Notes under the pieces: model-generated
What the model was told of the DNA's origin: nothing
The model's database searches: none
Seen by the model: only the letters and a program-made list of their open reading frames with translations
Program-made: the position numbers and the translations under genes
Source of the DNA: JBBQVZ01 sp963695975
Lineage (GTDB): Bacteria; Actinomycetota; UBA4738; HRBIN12
Direction of reading: 5' to 3'
Assembly: GCA_963695975.1 (NCBI GenBank)
Contig: CAVOIB010000002.1
Location: forward strand, 1-64,000
Length of the DNA: 64,000 bases
In this document: one piece after another, positions 15,367-23,173 of the stretch
Numbering within the stretch: the stretch's first letter is position 1
Layout of the letters: each line of letters opens with the position of its first letter

Positions 15367-17985
15367 TCAGCTCTGATCGAAGAAGAACGGCTGCGCCAAG
15401 AATCGGCCGGACGAGGGCCGCCGGCGGCGGGGTTTCGCTCTGCGACGGCCCGAAACGACGGCGGCCAGGCCGATGACCGCGAGCCCGATCATCCACGCGA
15501 ACGGTCCGGGCCCCGCCGGGAACCCGGTGAACGCCGTACCACCGCCGGCAGGGGATACACCGACGGGTGCCGCATCGGCGTCGTTGCCGCCGTTCGGATC
15601 CGACTGGTCGGCACCGGAGACCGCAGCACCGTTCGCGATCGTGGTTCCCGCGGTGCCGGCATCGACGCTCACCCGCATCTGGAGTTGCGCCCTCTCGCCC
15701 ATCGCGAGCGGCCCCACGTTCCAGACCCCGCTGGCTTCGTCGTACGAGCCCGCGCTCGCGTCGGCCGACACGAACGACAGACCCGCGGGCAGGGCGTCGG
15801 TCACCTGCACGCCCGTAGCGTCATCCGGCCCGTTGTTCGTGACGGTGACGTCGTAGATGATCGTGTCGCCCTCCTGAGGCGAGGCGTCGCTCACCGTCTT
15901 CGTCACCGTTAGGTCCGACGAGTCGGCCACGCCCCCGATCGTCGTGGACTGACTCGCCGAATCGTTCGCGGGATCCGTGTCGCCGACACCCGCGACGGTG
16001 GCGGTGTTGGACACCGTTGCGGGAGGAGCACCGACCGGCACCTTGGCGTGGATCGTGATCGTCCACGTCGCGGCGGCGGCCAGCGACGGGAGCGAGCAGG
16101 TCACCGCGTTTCCGGCGGCCGTGCACGATCCCTGGGTGCTGTCAACGCCGGTGACGGAGACCGACGGCGGGACGGTATCCGTGACGACCACGTTCGTTGC
16201 CGCATCCGGTCCGGCGTTCGTCACGACGATCGCGTAGTTGAACGACTGGCCGGGATCGACGGGATCCGCCGAATCGGTCTTCGCAACCGACAGATCGGCC
16301 GACAGCGCGGTGACGGTGTCGATGTCGGTCGCGGTGTCGTTAGCCGCGTTCGCATCCGGGATAGGGGACGACGCGATCGTGGCAGAGTTCGATAGCATCG
16401 TCGGGCCGTACCCGGCGGGCACGGCCACCGTCAGCCGGTACGTGACCGACGCGCCGACGACCAGGACAGCCGAGGTCGCACACGTGAAGACCGAGCCGCT
16501 GATGGAGCAGTCGACCTCCGACTCCGTCGCCGTCGTGCCGCTGGGGATCGTGTCCGTGATGGTGATCCCTGCGGGAGCGGCAGGCGGCCCGTTGTTCGTC
16601 AGGGTGATCGCGTAGGTCACCGATGCGCCCAGACTGACGCTCACGACTCCGTCCGACTTCGTGATCGCGAGATCCGACGAGGACCCAACGGTCGTGGGTT
16701 GTGAGGCCGAGTCGTTGCCGGGCACCGGGTCGGCGGTCGTCGTGCTCACGGTGGCGGTGTTCGTGTAGGTGCCACCCGGCGTGGAGGCGTTCACGGTGAC
16801 GTTCACGGTGATCGCCCAGGTCCCGGCGTTGGCGAGCGTGGGCAGGGTGCACGTCACCACGTTGCCGACGTTGCCGCAGCTGCCCGCACCCGAGCTCGCC
16901 CCCGTGACGGTGAACTGCGGCGGCACCGTGTCGGAAACGGTCAGGCCGGAGGCGTCCGATGGGCCGTTGTTGGTGACGGTGAGCGTGTAGGTGAACGCCT
17001 GTCCGGGGTTCACGGGATCGGCGGAGTCGGTCTTGGCGATCGACAGGTCGGCCGCCGGGGTCACGACCGTGTCTTCCGTAGCGGTGTTGTTTCCCGGGGC
17101 CGGGTCGGCGGTCGTCGTGCTCACGGTGGCCGTGTTCGTGTAGAGCCCGCCGGGCGTGGAGGCGTTCACGGTGACGTTCACGGTGATCGTCCAGGTGCCC
17201 GACAGCGGTAGTAACGGCAGGGTGCAGATGGCGAGGTTGCCGACGTAGCCGCAGCTACCCAGGGCCGAGGTCACGGAGGAGATCGTGAACCCGACCGGCA
17301 CCGTGTCGGAAACGGTCAGGCCGGAGGCGTCCGATGGGCCGTTGTTGGTGACGGTGAGCGTGTAGGTGAACGCCTGTCCGGGGTTCACGGGATCGGCGGA
17401 GTCGGTCTTGGCGATCGACAGGTCGGCGGTGGTGTTCACGGTCGTGGGTTGTGAGGCCGAGTCGTTGCCGGGCACCGGGTCGGCGGTCGTCGTGCTCACG
17501 GTGGCGGTGTTCGTGTAGGTGCCACCCGGCGTGGAGGCGTTCACGGTGACGTTCACGGTGATCGCCCAGGTCCCGGCGTTGGCGAGCGTGGGCAGGGTGC
17601 ACGTCACCACGTTGCCGACGTTGCCGCAGCTGCCCGCACCCGAGCTCGCCCCCGTGACGGTGAACTGCGGCGGCACCGTGTCGGAAACGGTCAGGCCGGA
17701 GGCGTCCGATGGGCCGTTGTTGGTGACGGTGAGCGTGTAGGTGAACGCCTGTCCGGGGTTCACGGGATCGGCGGAGTCGGTCTTGGCGATCGACAGGTCG
17801 GCGGTGGTGTTCACGGTCGTGGGTTGTGAGGCCGAGTCGTTGCCGGGCACCGGGTCGGCGGTCGTCGTGCTCACGGTGGCGGTGTTCGTGTAGGTGCCAC
17901 CCGGCGTGGAGGCGTTCACGGTGACGTTCACGGTGATCGCCCAGGTCCCGGCGTTGGCGAGCGTGGGCAGGGTGCACGTCACCAC
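15367..17985 (-). CDS. C-terminal part of giant DUF11-repeat surface protein (frameshifted gene)
   Basis: An 872-residue frame that continues the protein beginning at 20442. It holds about seven DUF11-type Ig-like repeats, each opening ADLSIAKTDSADPVNPGQ or a variant and running about 125 residues. The end is a Pro/Gly spacer, TAFTGF, a membrane helix (WMIGLAVIGLAAVVSG) and a run of basic residues, the layout of a cell-wall sorting signal with an atypical motif. The apparent GTG start at 17985 lies inside a repeat and is a by-product of a frameshift. Such proteins are exported and likely extend from the envelope. Confidence 0.75.
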   Translation of the reverse strand: MVTCTLPTLANAGTWAITVNVTVNASTPGGTYTNTATVSTTTADPVPGNDSASQPTTVNTTADLSIAKTDSADPVNPGQAFTYTLTVTNNGPSDASGLTVSDTVPPQFTVTGASSGAGSCGNVGNVVTCTLPTLANAGTWAITVNVTVNASTPGGTYTNTATVSTTTADPVPGNDSASQPTTVNTTADLSIAKTDSADPVNPGQAFTYTLTVTNNGPSDASGLTVSDTVPVGFTISSVTSALGSCGYVGNLAICTLPLLPLSGTWTITVNVTVNASTPGGLYTNTATVSTTTADPAPGNNTATEDTVVTPAADLSIAKTDSADPVNPGQAFTYTLTVTNNGPSDASGLTVSDTVPPQFTVTGASSGAGSCGNVGNVVTCTLPTLANAGTWAITVNVTVNASTPGGTYTNTATVSTTTADPVPGNDSASQPTTVGSSSDLAITKSDGVVSVSLGASVTYAITLTNNGPPAAPAGITITDTIPSGTTATESEVDCSISGSVFTCATSAVLVVGASVTYRLTVAVPAGYGPTMLSNSATIASSPIPDANAANDTATDIDTVTALSADLSVAKTDSADPVDPGQSFNYAIVVTNAGPDAATNVVVTDTVPPSVSVTGVDSTQGSCTAAGNAVTCSLPSLAAAATWTITIHAKVPVGAPPATVSNTATVAGVGDTDPANDSASQSTTIGGVADSSDLTVTKTVSDASPQEGDTIIYDVTVTNNGPDDATGVQVTDALPAGLSFVSADASAGSYDEASGVWNVGPLAMGERAQLQMRVSVDAGTAGTTIANGAAVSGADQSDPNGGNDADAAPVGVSPAGGGTAFTGFPAGPGPFAWMIGLAVIGLAAVVSGRRRAKPRRRRPSSGRFLAQPFFFDQS

Positions 17986-18932
17986 GTTGCCGACGTTGCC
18001 GCAGCTGCCCGCCCCGAGCTCGCCCCCGTGACGGTGAACTGCGGCGGCACCGTGTCGGAAACGGTCAGGCCGGAGGCGTCCGATGGGCCGTTGTTGGTGA
18101 CGGTGAGCGTGTAGGTGAACGCCTGTCCGGGGTTCACGGGATCGGCGGAGTCGGTCTTGGCGATCGACAGGTCGGCGGTGGGGTCACGATCGTGTCTTGT
18201 AGGCCGAGTCGTTGCCGGGCACCGGGTCGGCGGTCGTCGTGCTCACGGTGGCGGTGTTCGTGTAGGTGCCACCCGGCGTGGAGGCGTTCACGGTGACGTT
18301 CACGGTGATCGCCCAGGTCCCGGCGTTGGCGAGCGTGGGCAGGGTGCACGTCACCACGTTGCCGACGTTGCCGCAGCTGCCCGCACCCGAGCTCGCCCCC
18401 GTGACGGTGAACTGCGGCGGCACCGTGTCGGAAACGGTCAGGCCGGAGGCGTCCGATGGGCCGTTGTTGGTGACGGTGAGCGTGTAGGTGAACGCCTGTC
18501 CGGGGTTCACGGGATCGGCGGAGTCGGTCTTGGCGATCGACAGGTCGGCGGTGGTGTTCACGGTCGTGGGTTGTGAGGCCGAGTCGTTGCCGGGCACCGG
18601 GTCGGCGGTCGTCGTGCTCACGGTGGCGGTGTTCGTGTAGGTGCCACCCGGCGTGGAGGCGTTCACGGTGACGTTCACGGTGATCGCCCAGGTCCCGGCG
18701 TTGGCGAGCGTGGGCAGGGTGCACGTCACCACGTTGCCGACGTTGCCGCAGCTGCCCGCCCCCGAGCTCGCCCCCGTGACGGTGAACTGCGGCGGCACCG
18801 TGTCGGAAACGGTCAGGCCGGAGGCGTCCGATGGGCCGTTGTTGGTGACGGTGAGCGTGTAGGTGAACGCCTGTCCGGGGTTCACGGGATCGGCGGAGTC
18901 GGTCTTGGCGATCGACAGGTCGGCCGCCGGGG
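16667..18932 (-). repeat. Six 375-bp tandem repeats in the DUF11 gene
   Basis: The marker CGACAGGTCGG recurs at 17041, 17416, 17791, 18165, 18538 and 18913, giving spacings of 375, 375, 374, 373 and 375 bp. Most copies are nearly identical; the copy at 17055-17430 is the most diverged. The 1-bp and 2-bp shortfalls are the frameshifts that split the gene. Confidence 0.9.
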
Positions 18933-20442
18933 TCACGGTGTCGGTGTCGGACGCGGCGAGCTGCAGGAACGGATCACCGATCTGGTCTTTGTAGTCGGCA
19001 GTCGCGTTGTTCACGATGCTGCCCGAGGCGCCCTGGTTCACGCGGGCCGTAACGGTGAGCTGGGCGGCGGCGCCGGCGTTGATCCATCCGCTCTGCGTGA
19101 ACGTGACGTTGCCCCCGCTCTCGGAACAGGCCCACGTGCCTTGGGCAGGGACGGGCGAGCCGCAACTCTGATACGTGACTCCGGCCGGCAGGATGTCGTG
19201 GACGACGACGTTGTTCGCTGCTCCTGCAGTGACTCCGGCCGCGACGTTGTTCACGTCGATCGTGTAGGTGATCGTTTGCCCAGGTGCGACCGTGGCCAGG
19301 CCGTCGCTTTTCGCGATCGTGAGCTTGGGGGTCGGCGGCTGCGTGTAGTAGGCGGCGCGTCCGACCTCGCCCTCCTGGATGAACTGGTTCTGCGACGAGA
19401 TGCACGTCACGAACCGCCACCAGCCCGACTCCGGGTTGAGGATCGAGTCCCCAACCCGCGTCGCGAGCGTCCCGCCGTTCCATTCGCCGTTGTTCGACAG
19501 TGTCCCGAGCACCCCGCCGGCGTTCGCGTTCGGGTCGTAGGAGGGATCCGAGGGCGCGTAGTAGCGAACGCGGGTGTTGCCGTCCATATCGAAATTGTTG
19601 AACGCGATCGACGCCAGTCCCGGGCTCACGTACTCGAAGAAGGTCTGGCACGCGAGCGCACCGCTGTCCTGCTGGAAGCTCGCCTGATCCACGCCGAGCG
19701 TGAGCTCGTCGTTGGTCCCGACTATGCCGTCCGGGTTGTCGTAGTTCGCCGGCGGGGCGTTGGTGGGATCAGCATCCGAGTCGGTGCCAACCCGGATGCG
19801 CCATCCGTTCTGGTCGTCCCCGGTGCCGGCGGGGTTCAAGGGATCGGCCGTCAGCACCTGCGAGCGCACGACGTAGCTGCCGCACGCCACCGGCGCCGCG
19901 AGCGTCGCGTAGCGCATCCAGGCTTCTGGGACTCCGGCGGCCCCAGGCTGGAACGTGGTCCGAGTGCCGGGGATGCCTGCTCCCGGGGCGGGGGATGTGT
20001 AGCCCGGTCCGACGGTCGCGCCGGGTCCATACAGCTCGAACTGCGTGGAGTCGTAGGCGCCGTTGGGCTCTTCGGACTGAGCGAGCGCGCCCGACACGCG
20101 GTTCATCTCGGGACTGAACAGGTCCACGTACACCGGAAGGCCGGCGGGCCAGCCGCAGGGGACGGTGAACCGTACGTAGTGGTATCCGGCTCCGGCTCCG
20201 ATGGCGCTCGACGAGTACCAGTCGCCCAGTGTGACCAGCCCGTTCGGGCCGTTCGTCTGGATCGCGAAGGCGTTCCCCGCGGGCGGAGCCTCGACCGCCA
20301 TCGCCGGCAGCGGCACGAGGGCGGCCGTCGTCGCCACTACGACCAAGACGGACGATGCGATCAGGCTGCGCGCGAACGCCGCTGACCTACGCTGACGCCC
20401 GCCACGTTGGCACACAGGAACAAAGGCTCTCGAAGGGAGCAC
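18184..20442 (-). CDS. N-terminal part of giant DUF11-repeat surface protein (frameshifted gene)
   Basis: 752 residues from a GTG. A twin-basic N-terminus and hydrophobic stretch (SLIASSVLVVVATTAALVPLPAMAV) form a signal peptide. Residues about 45-370 form a non-repeated outer domain with FTVPCGWPAGLPVYVDLFSPE. DUF11 repeats follow (PKLTIAKSDG, then ADLSIAKTDSADPV copies). The frame ends GNDSAYKTRS where a 2-bp loss occurs. A 1-bp loss near 18013 restores the frame into the downstream part, so the intact ancestor would have been one protein of roughly 1,690 residues with ten DUF11 units. Confidence 0.75.
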   Translation of the reverse strand: MLPSRAFVPVCQRGGRQRRSAAFARSLIASSVLVVVATTAALVPLPAMAVEAPPAGNAFAIQTNGPNGLVTLGDWYSSSAIGAGAGYHYVRFTVPCGWPAGLPVYVDLFSPEMNRVSGALAQSEEPNGAYDSTQFELYGPGATVGPGYTSPAPGAGIPGTRTTFQPGAAGVPEAWMRYATLAAPVACGSYVVRSQVLTADPLNPAGTGDDQNGWRIRVGTDSDADPTNAPPANYDNPDGIVGTNDELTLGVDQASFQQDSGALACQTFFEYVSPGLASIAFNNFDMDGNTRVRYYAPSDPSYDPNANAGGVLGTLSNNGEWNGGTLATRVGDSILNPESGWWRFVTCISSQNQFIQEGEVGRAAYYTQPPTPKLTIAKSDGLATVAPGQTITYTIDVNNVAAGVTAGAANNVVVHDILPAGVTYQSCGSPVPAQGTWACSESGGNVTFTQSGWINAGAAAQLTVTARVNQGASGSIVNNATADYKDQIGDPFLQLAASDTDTVTPAADLSIAKTDSADPVNPGQAFTYTLTVTNNGPSDASGLTVSDTVPPQFTVTGASSGAGSCGNVGNVVTCTLPTLANAGTWAITVNVTVNASTPGGTYTNTATVSTTTADPVPGNDSASQPTTVNTTADLSIAKTDSADPVNPGQAFTYTLTVTNNGPSDASGLTVSDTVPPQFTVTGASSGAGSCGNVGNVVTCTLPTLANAGTWAITVNVTVNASTPGGTYTNTATVSTTTADPVPGNDSAYKTRS

Positions 20443-20490
20443 AGCCGATTCTCACACCGGCAGGCCTGGGAACCGGGGAGCGTTGCTTCT

Positions 20491-21618
20491 TCAAGAAACA
20501 GCGCCCGCTCCCGACCCTTGGGGCGTGGATGGACGTTCGGGCGGACCCTCGACCAGCCTGGAGGCCAGCCGGTTGAAGGTCCGGCCCGTTCGGCCCCGAG
20601 CCGGGAGAAGCCGTCCGTGATCCTGGGCGCGCGGGACCGCTCGATCGCGTGGGATCACGGCCATCGCCGGTCGGTCGAAGACGCGCTCCACATCACGAGG
20701 AGTGATCTCTGAGCGAGCGGCACGGTTGACGACGAACACCAGCCGGTCCCCGGAGCCGAGATCAGGATGGGCCTCGAGCGCCCGGGTCGTCGCCCGGAAC
20801 GACAGCACCTCGAGCGTAAGGACCTCGACAACCCGGTCGGCGAGGTCGATCGCCTCCACCGTCGGTCCGTCGAGCGAGGCACGCACCGCCACGACGGCGA
20901 CGTCCGACATCGTCGCGACCACCTCGAGGATCTGTCGGAAATGAACGGCGTCTACGTTCGCCGCTTCTGAGGGCGGCGGGGCCAACAGCACGCGGAATCC
21001 CTCAGGATGCGTCCACAAGGTCTCGTCCAGGTGGCTCGAGGTGAGCTCCGTGGCGAGCGGCAGCAGATCGGCGACCGAGTGCACGTCATCCCTCGGCGCG
21101 CCGAGCGCCGCCCCGAGCACTCCGAAGACGGGATCGCCGTCGACGAGGATGCACGCGAGACCTCGGCGCGCGAACGCCCGGGCGAGGTGGGTCGCGACGA
21201 ACGTGGTGCCGCTGCCACCGCGCGATGCATGAACGACGACCACCGCAGCCCGTCGTTCGAGCGCAGCGTGAGGAGCCGATGCCGCCGCCGTCGCACTGGA
21301 GAGCGCCTCCCGATCCGCCGGCCAGATGAAGAAGCCGCTAGCCCCAACTTGGATCGCCGTTCGAAGCGCCCCGATCGATTCTCGCGTGTCGAGCGCGAGC
21401 AGCGTTCCGACGAGCGCCGGCCGAAGCCCCGGTCCGACGAGTGCCGGCTGCGCGATCACCGCGTCTGGTTCGAGCTGACGGATCGCTTCGAGCAGCTGTC
21501 GGTCGTCTCCGGCCATGCCGACGACCCGCGCATGCCCGCTCCTGTCCAGGAAGTGCATGACCTCTTCGGCGACGTCGTGCTGTTCCATCGCCAGCACGAC
21601 CCTGGCGACCTGATCCAT
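20491..21618 (-). CDS. CpaE/TadZ-like pilus assembly ATPase
   Basis: 375 residues from an ATG with a GGGAGGAG ribosome-binding site. Residues about 1-115 look like the receiver-type N-terminal domain of CpaE (VVLAMEQHDVAEEVMHFLDRSG). From about 130 there is a MinD/ParA-type ATPase: VVVVHASRGGSGTTFVATHLA is the deviant Walker A, and ILVDGDPVFGVLG is the switch region. These proteins position Tad/Flp pilus machinery. The only other tad gene seen here is a truncated cpaF, 5 kb downstream, so this may be an orphan or the end of a degraded locus. Confidence 0.72.
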   Translation of the reverse strand: MDQVARVVLAMEQHDVAEEVMHFLDRSGHARVVGMAGDDRQLLEAIRQLEPDAVIAQPALVGPGLRPALVGTLLALDTRESIGALRTAIQVGASGFFIWPADREALSSATAAASAPHAALERRAAVVVVHASRGGSGTTFVATHLARAFARRGLACILVDGDPVFGVLGAALGAPRDDVHSVADLLPLATELTSSHLDETLWTHPEGFRVLLAPPPSEAANVDAVHFRQILEVVATMSDVAVVAVRASLDGPTVEAIDLADRVVEVLTLEVLSFRATTRALEAHPDLGSGDRLVFVVNRAARSEITPRDVERVFDRPAMAVIPRDRAVPRAQDHGRLLPARGRTGRTFNRLASRLVEGPPERPSTPQGSGAGAVS

Positions 21619-21748
21619 GGCTCCTCCCGTCGGCGACCGCTCGGGGGAGTTCCGAGGAGAACGACGCTCGAACCCTAGCCGCGACCACCGACATGGCGGA
21701 TCCGGGAAGCGATGGTCGGCGTCGGCACCCGAGCCTAGACTCCCCGCC

Positions 21749-22018
21749 ATGGCGGTGGTGATGCTTCGGGCGCCGCTCAAGGATCGAGCCGACGGCCGGT
21801 CTCAGGTGGAACTGCCGGGGGACTCGATCGGCCAGGTCTTGCGCGAGCTCGAGCGCCGATACCCTCGGCTCGAAGGGTGGATCCTGGACGAGCATGGTCG
21901 TGTCCGGCGTCACGTGAACGTCTTCGTGGATGGAGAGCGCGGCACCGCGGACACCCCGGTCGACCGGGGCGCGCGCGTCCACGTCCTGCCATCGATCTCC
22001 GGAGGAGGGACCAAGTGA
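21749..22018 (+). CDS. MoaD/ThiS-family ubiquitin-like protein
   Basis: 89 residues. The beta-grasp pattern is clear: VVMLRAPL, a central LGDSIGQVL-type helix, HVNVFVDGE and DRGARVHVLPSISGGGTK. The Gly-Gly needed for activation is present but followed by Gly-Thr-Lys, so trimming or a different chemistry would be required for thiocarboxylation. TAGACT lies 7 nt upstream of the ATG, with no Shine-Dalgarno. The stop overlaps the GTG of the next gene, indicating coupling with the BNR-repeat protein, a pairing seen in many bacteria. Confidence 0.72.
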   Translation: MAVVMLRAPLKDRADGRSQVELPGDSIGQVLRELERRYPRLEGWILDEHGRVRRHVNVFVDGERGTADTPVDRGARVHVLPSISGGGTK

Positions 22019-23091
22019 CCGAACTATTGGTGGGGACCAAGAAAGGGCTATTCGTCTTGCGAGGGGATGGGGATGGGGCGTTCGACATCGCGACCCGCGC
22101 ATTCCCCGGCGACGTGGTCGAGTTCGCCATGCGCGACCCACGGACCGGCCGATACTTCGCGTCCGTGACGTCAGGGTTCTACGGACCGCGGCTGCTGTAC
22201 GCGGACGACCCCACCGGCGAGTGGGACCAGGCGAAGGGACCGGTGTTCCCCGAGGATCTTCCCGAGACCACGATCGATCGGATCTGGATCGTGAAGGCGG
22301 GCGAGGCAGACGGGGTGCTGTACGCGGGCGTGGCGCCGGCGGCTCTGTTCGTGAGCACGGACAGCGGACAGACCTGGGAGCTGAACCGCGCCTTGTGGAG
22401 CGTGCCGACGCGTCCCGAGTGGAACCCGGGCGCCGGGGGCCTGGCGCTCCACTCGATCTGCCCGTGGCCCGGTGATCCCGATCGGCTCGCCGTCGGCATC
22501 TCGGCGGCCGGCGTTTGGCTCACACAGGACGGCGGCGAGACCTGGCGCACCGGCTATACGGGGCTCGTACCGGGATACCTGCCTGAGGACGAGCGCGAGG
22601 GCTCACACGCCCTGTGCGTCCACAACATGCATCGAGCGCCGCTCCGGCCGGAACGCCTGTTCCTTCAGTTCCACGGGAGCGTCTACCGATCCGACGACTC
22701 CGGGGAGACCTGGCACGACATCGCCGAGGGCTTGCCCTCGGGGTTCGGGTTCCCGATGGCGATCGATCCCGCCGATCCGGACAACGCGTACGTGATCCCC
22801 CTCACGGCGGATAGCGATCGCGTGACGCCGGACGGGCAGATGCGCGTGTACGAGACGCGCGACGCCGGCTCGACTTGGCTGGCACACCAGGATGGCCTAC
22901 CGAGCAACGAGGCGTACCTGACGATCCTTCGCCAGGCGTTCGACCACGACGGCGGCACCCCGCTCGGCCTCTACTTCGGCGCCACCTCGGGCGACGTCTT
23001 CGGATCGAATGATGGCGGGATGAGCTGGTTCTCGGTCCACGAGCGGCTCGCTCCCGTGACCTCGGTGCGCGTATCCGCGGACCTCGGTTGA
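22015..23091 (+). CDS. BNR/sialidase-like beta-propeller protein
   Basis: 358 residues. Repeated Asp-box-like motifs (STDSGQTWEL, TQDGGETWRT, SDDSGETWHD, TRDAGSTWLA, SNDGGMSWFS) mark a beta-propeller of the BNR/WD40/YVTN class. No signal peptide is seen, so it is probably cytoplasmic. It starts at a GTG overlapping the MoaD-like gene's stop. Function is unknown; the tight link with a ubiquitin-like carrier suggests it binds or presents that protein or its target (inference). Confidence 0.75.
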   Translation: MTELLVGTKKGLFVLRGDGDGAFDIATRAFPGDVVEFAMRDPRTGRYFASVTSGFYGPRLLYADDPTGEWDQAKGPVFPEDLPETTIDRIWIVKAGEADGVLYAGVAPAALFVSTDSGQTWELNRALWSVPTRPEWNPGAGGLALHSICPWPGDPDRLAVGISAAGVWLTQDGGETWRTGYTGLVPGYLPEDEREGSHALCVHNMHRAPLRPERLFLQFHGSVYRSDDSGETWHDIAEGLPSGFGFPMAIDPADPDNAYVIPLTADSDRVTPDGQMRVYETRDAGSTWLAHQDGLPSNEAYLTILRQAFDHDGGTPLGLYFGATSGDVFGSNDGGMSWFSVHERLAPVTSVRVSADLG

Positions 23092-23173
23092 CGGAAGCGA
23101 CTGGGAACCAGAGACTCCGTCGAACCGAGGGTCCCGATGGCGCGGGCCCGTCGAGCGGTGGGGGTGATCGTTG

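Noticed and set aside
16667..18932. CRISPR array suspected from regular repeats
   Set aside because: The unit is 375 bp, is coding, and has no short repeat with unique spacers; no cas gene is present.
15473..20385. Long plus-strand open frames opposite the DUF11 gene (for example 19141-20385)
   Set aside because: They are antisense shadows of repeated, GC-rich codons. They lack protein-like motifs, repeat the same peptide in each copy, and the minus-strand reading has clear domains and a signal peptide.
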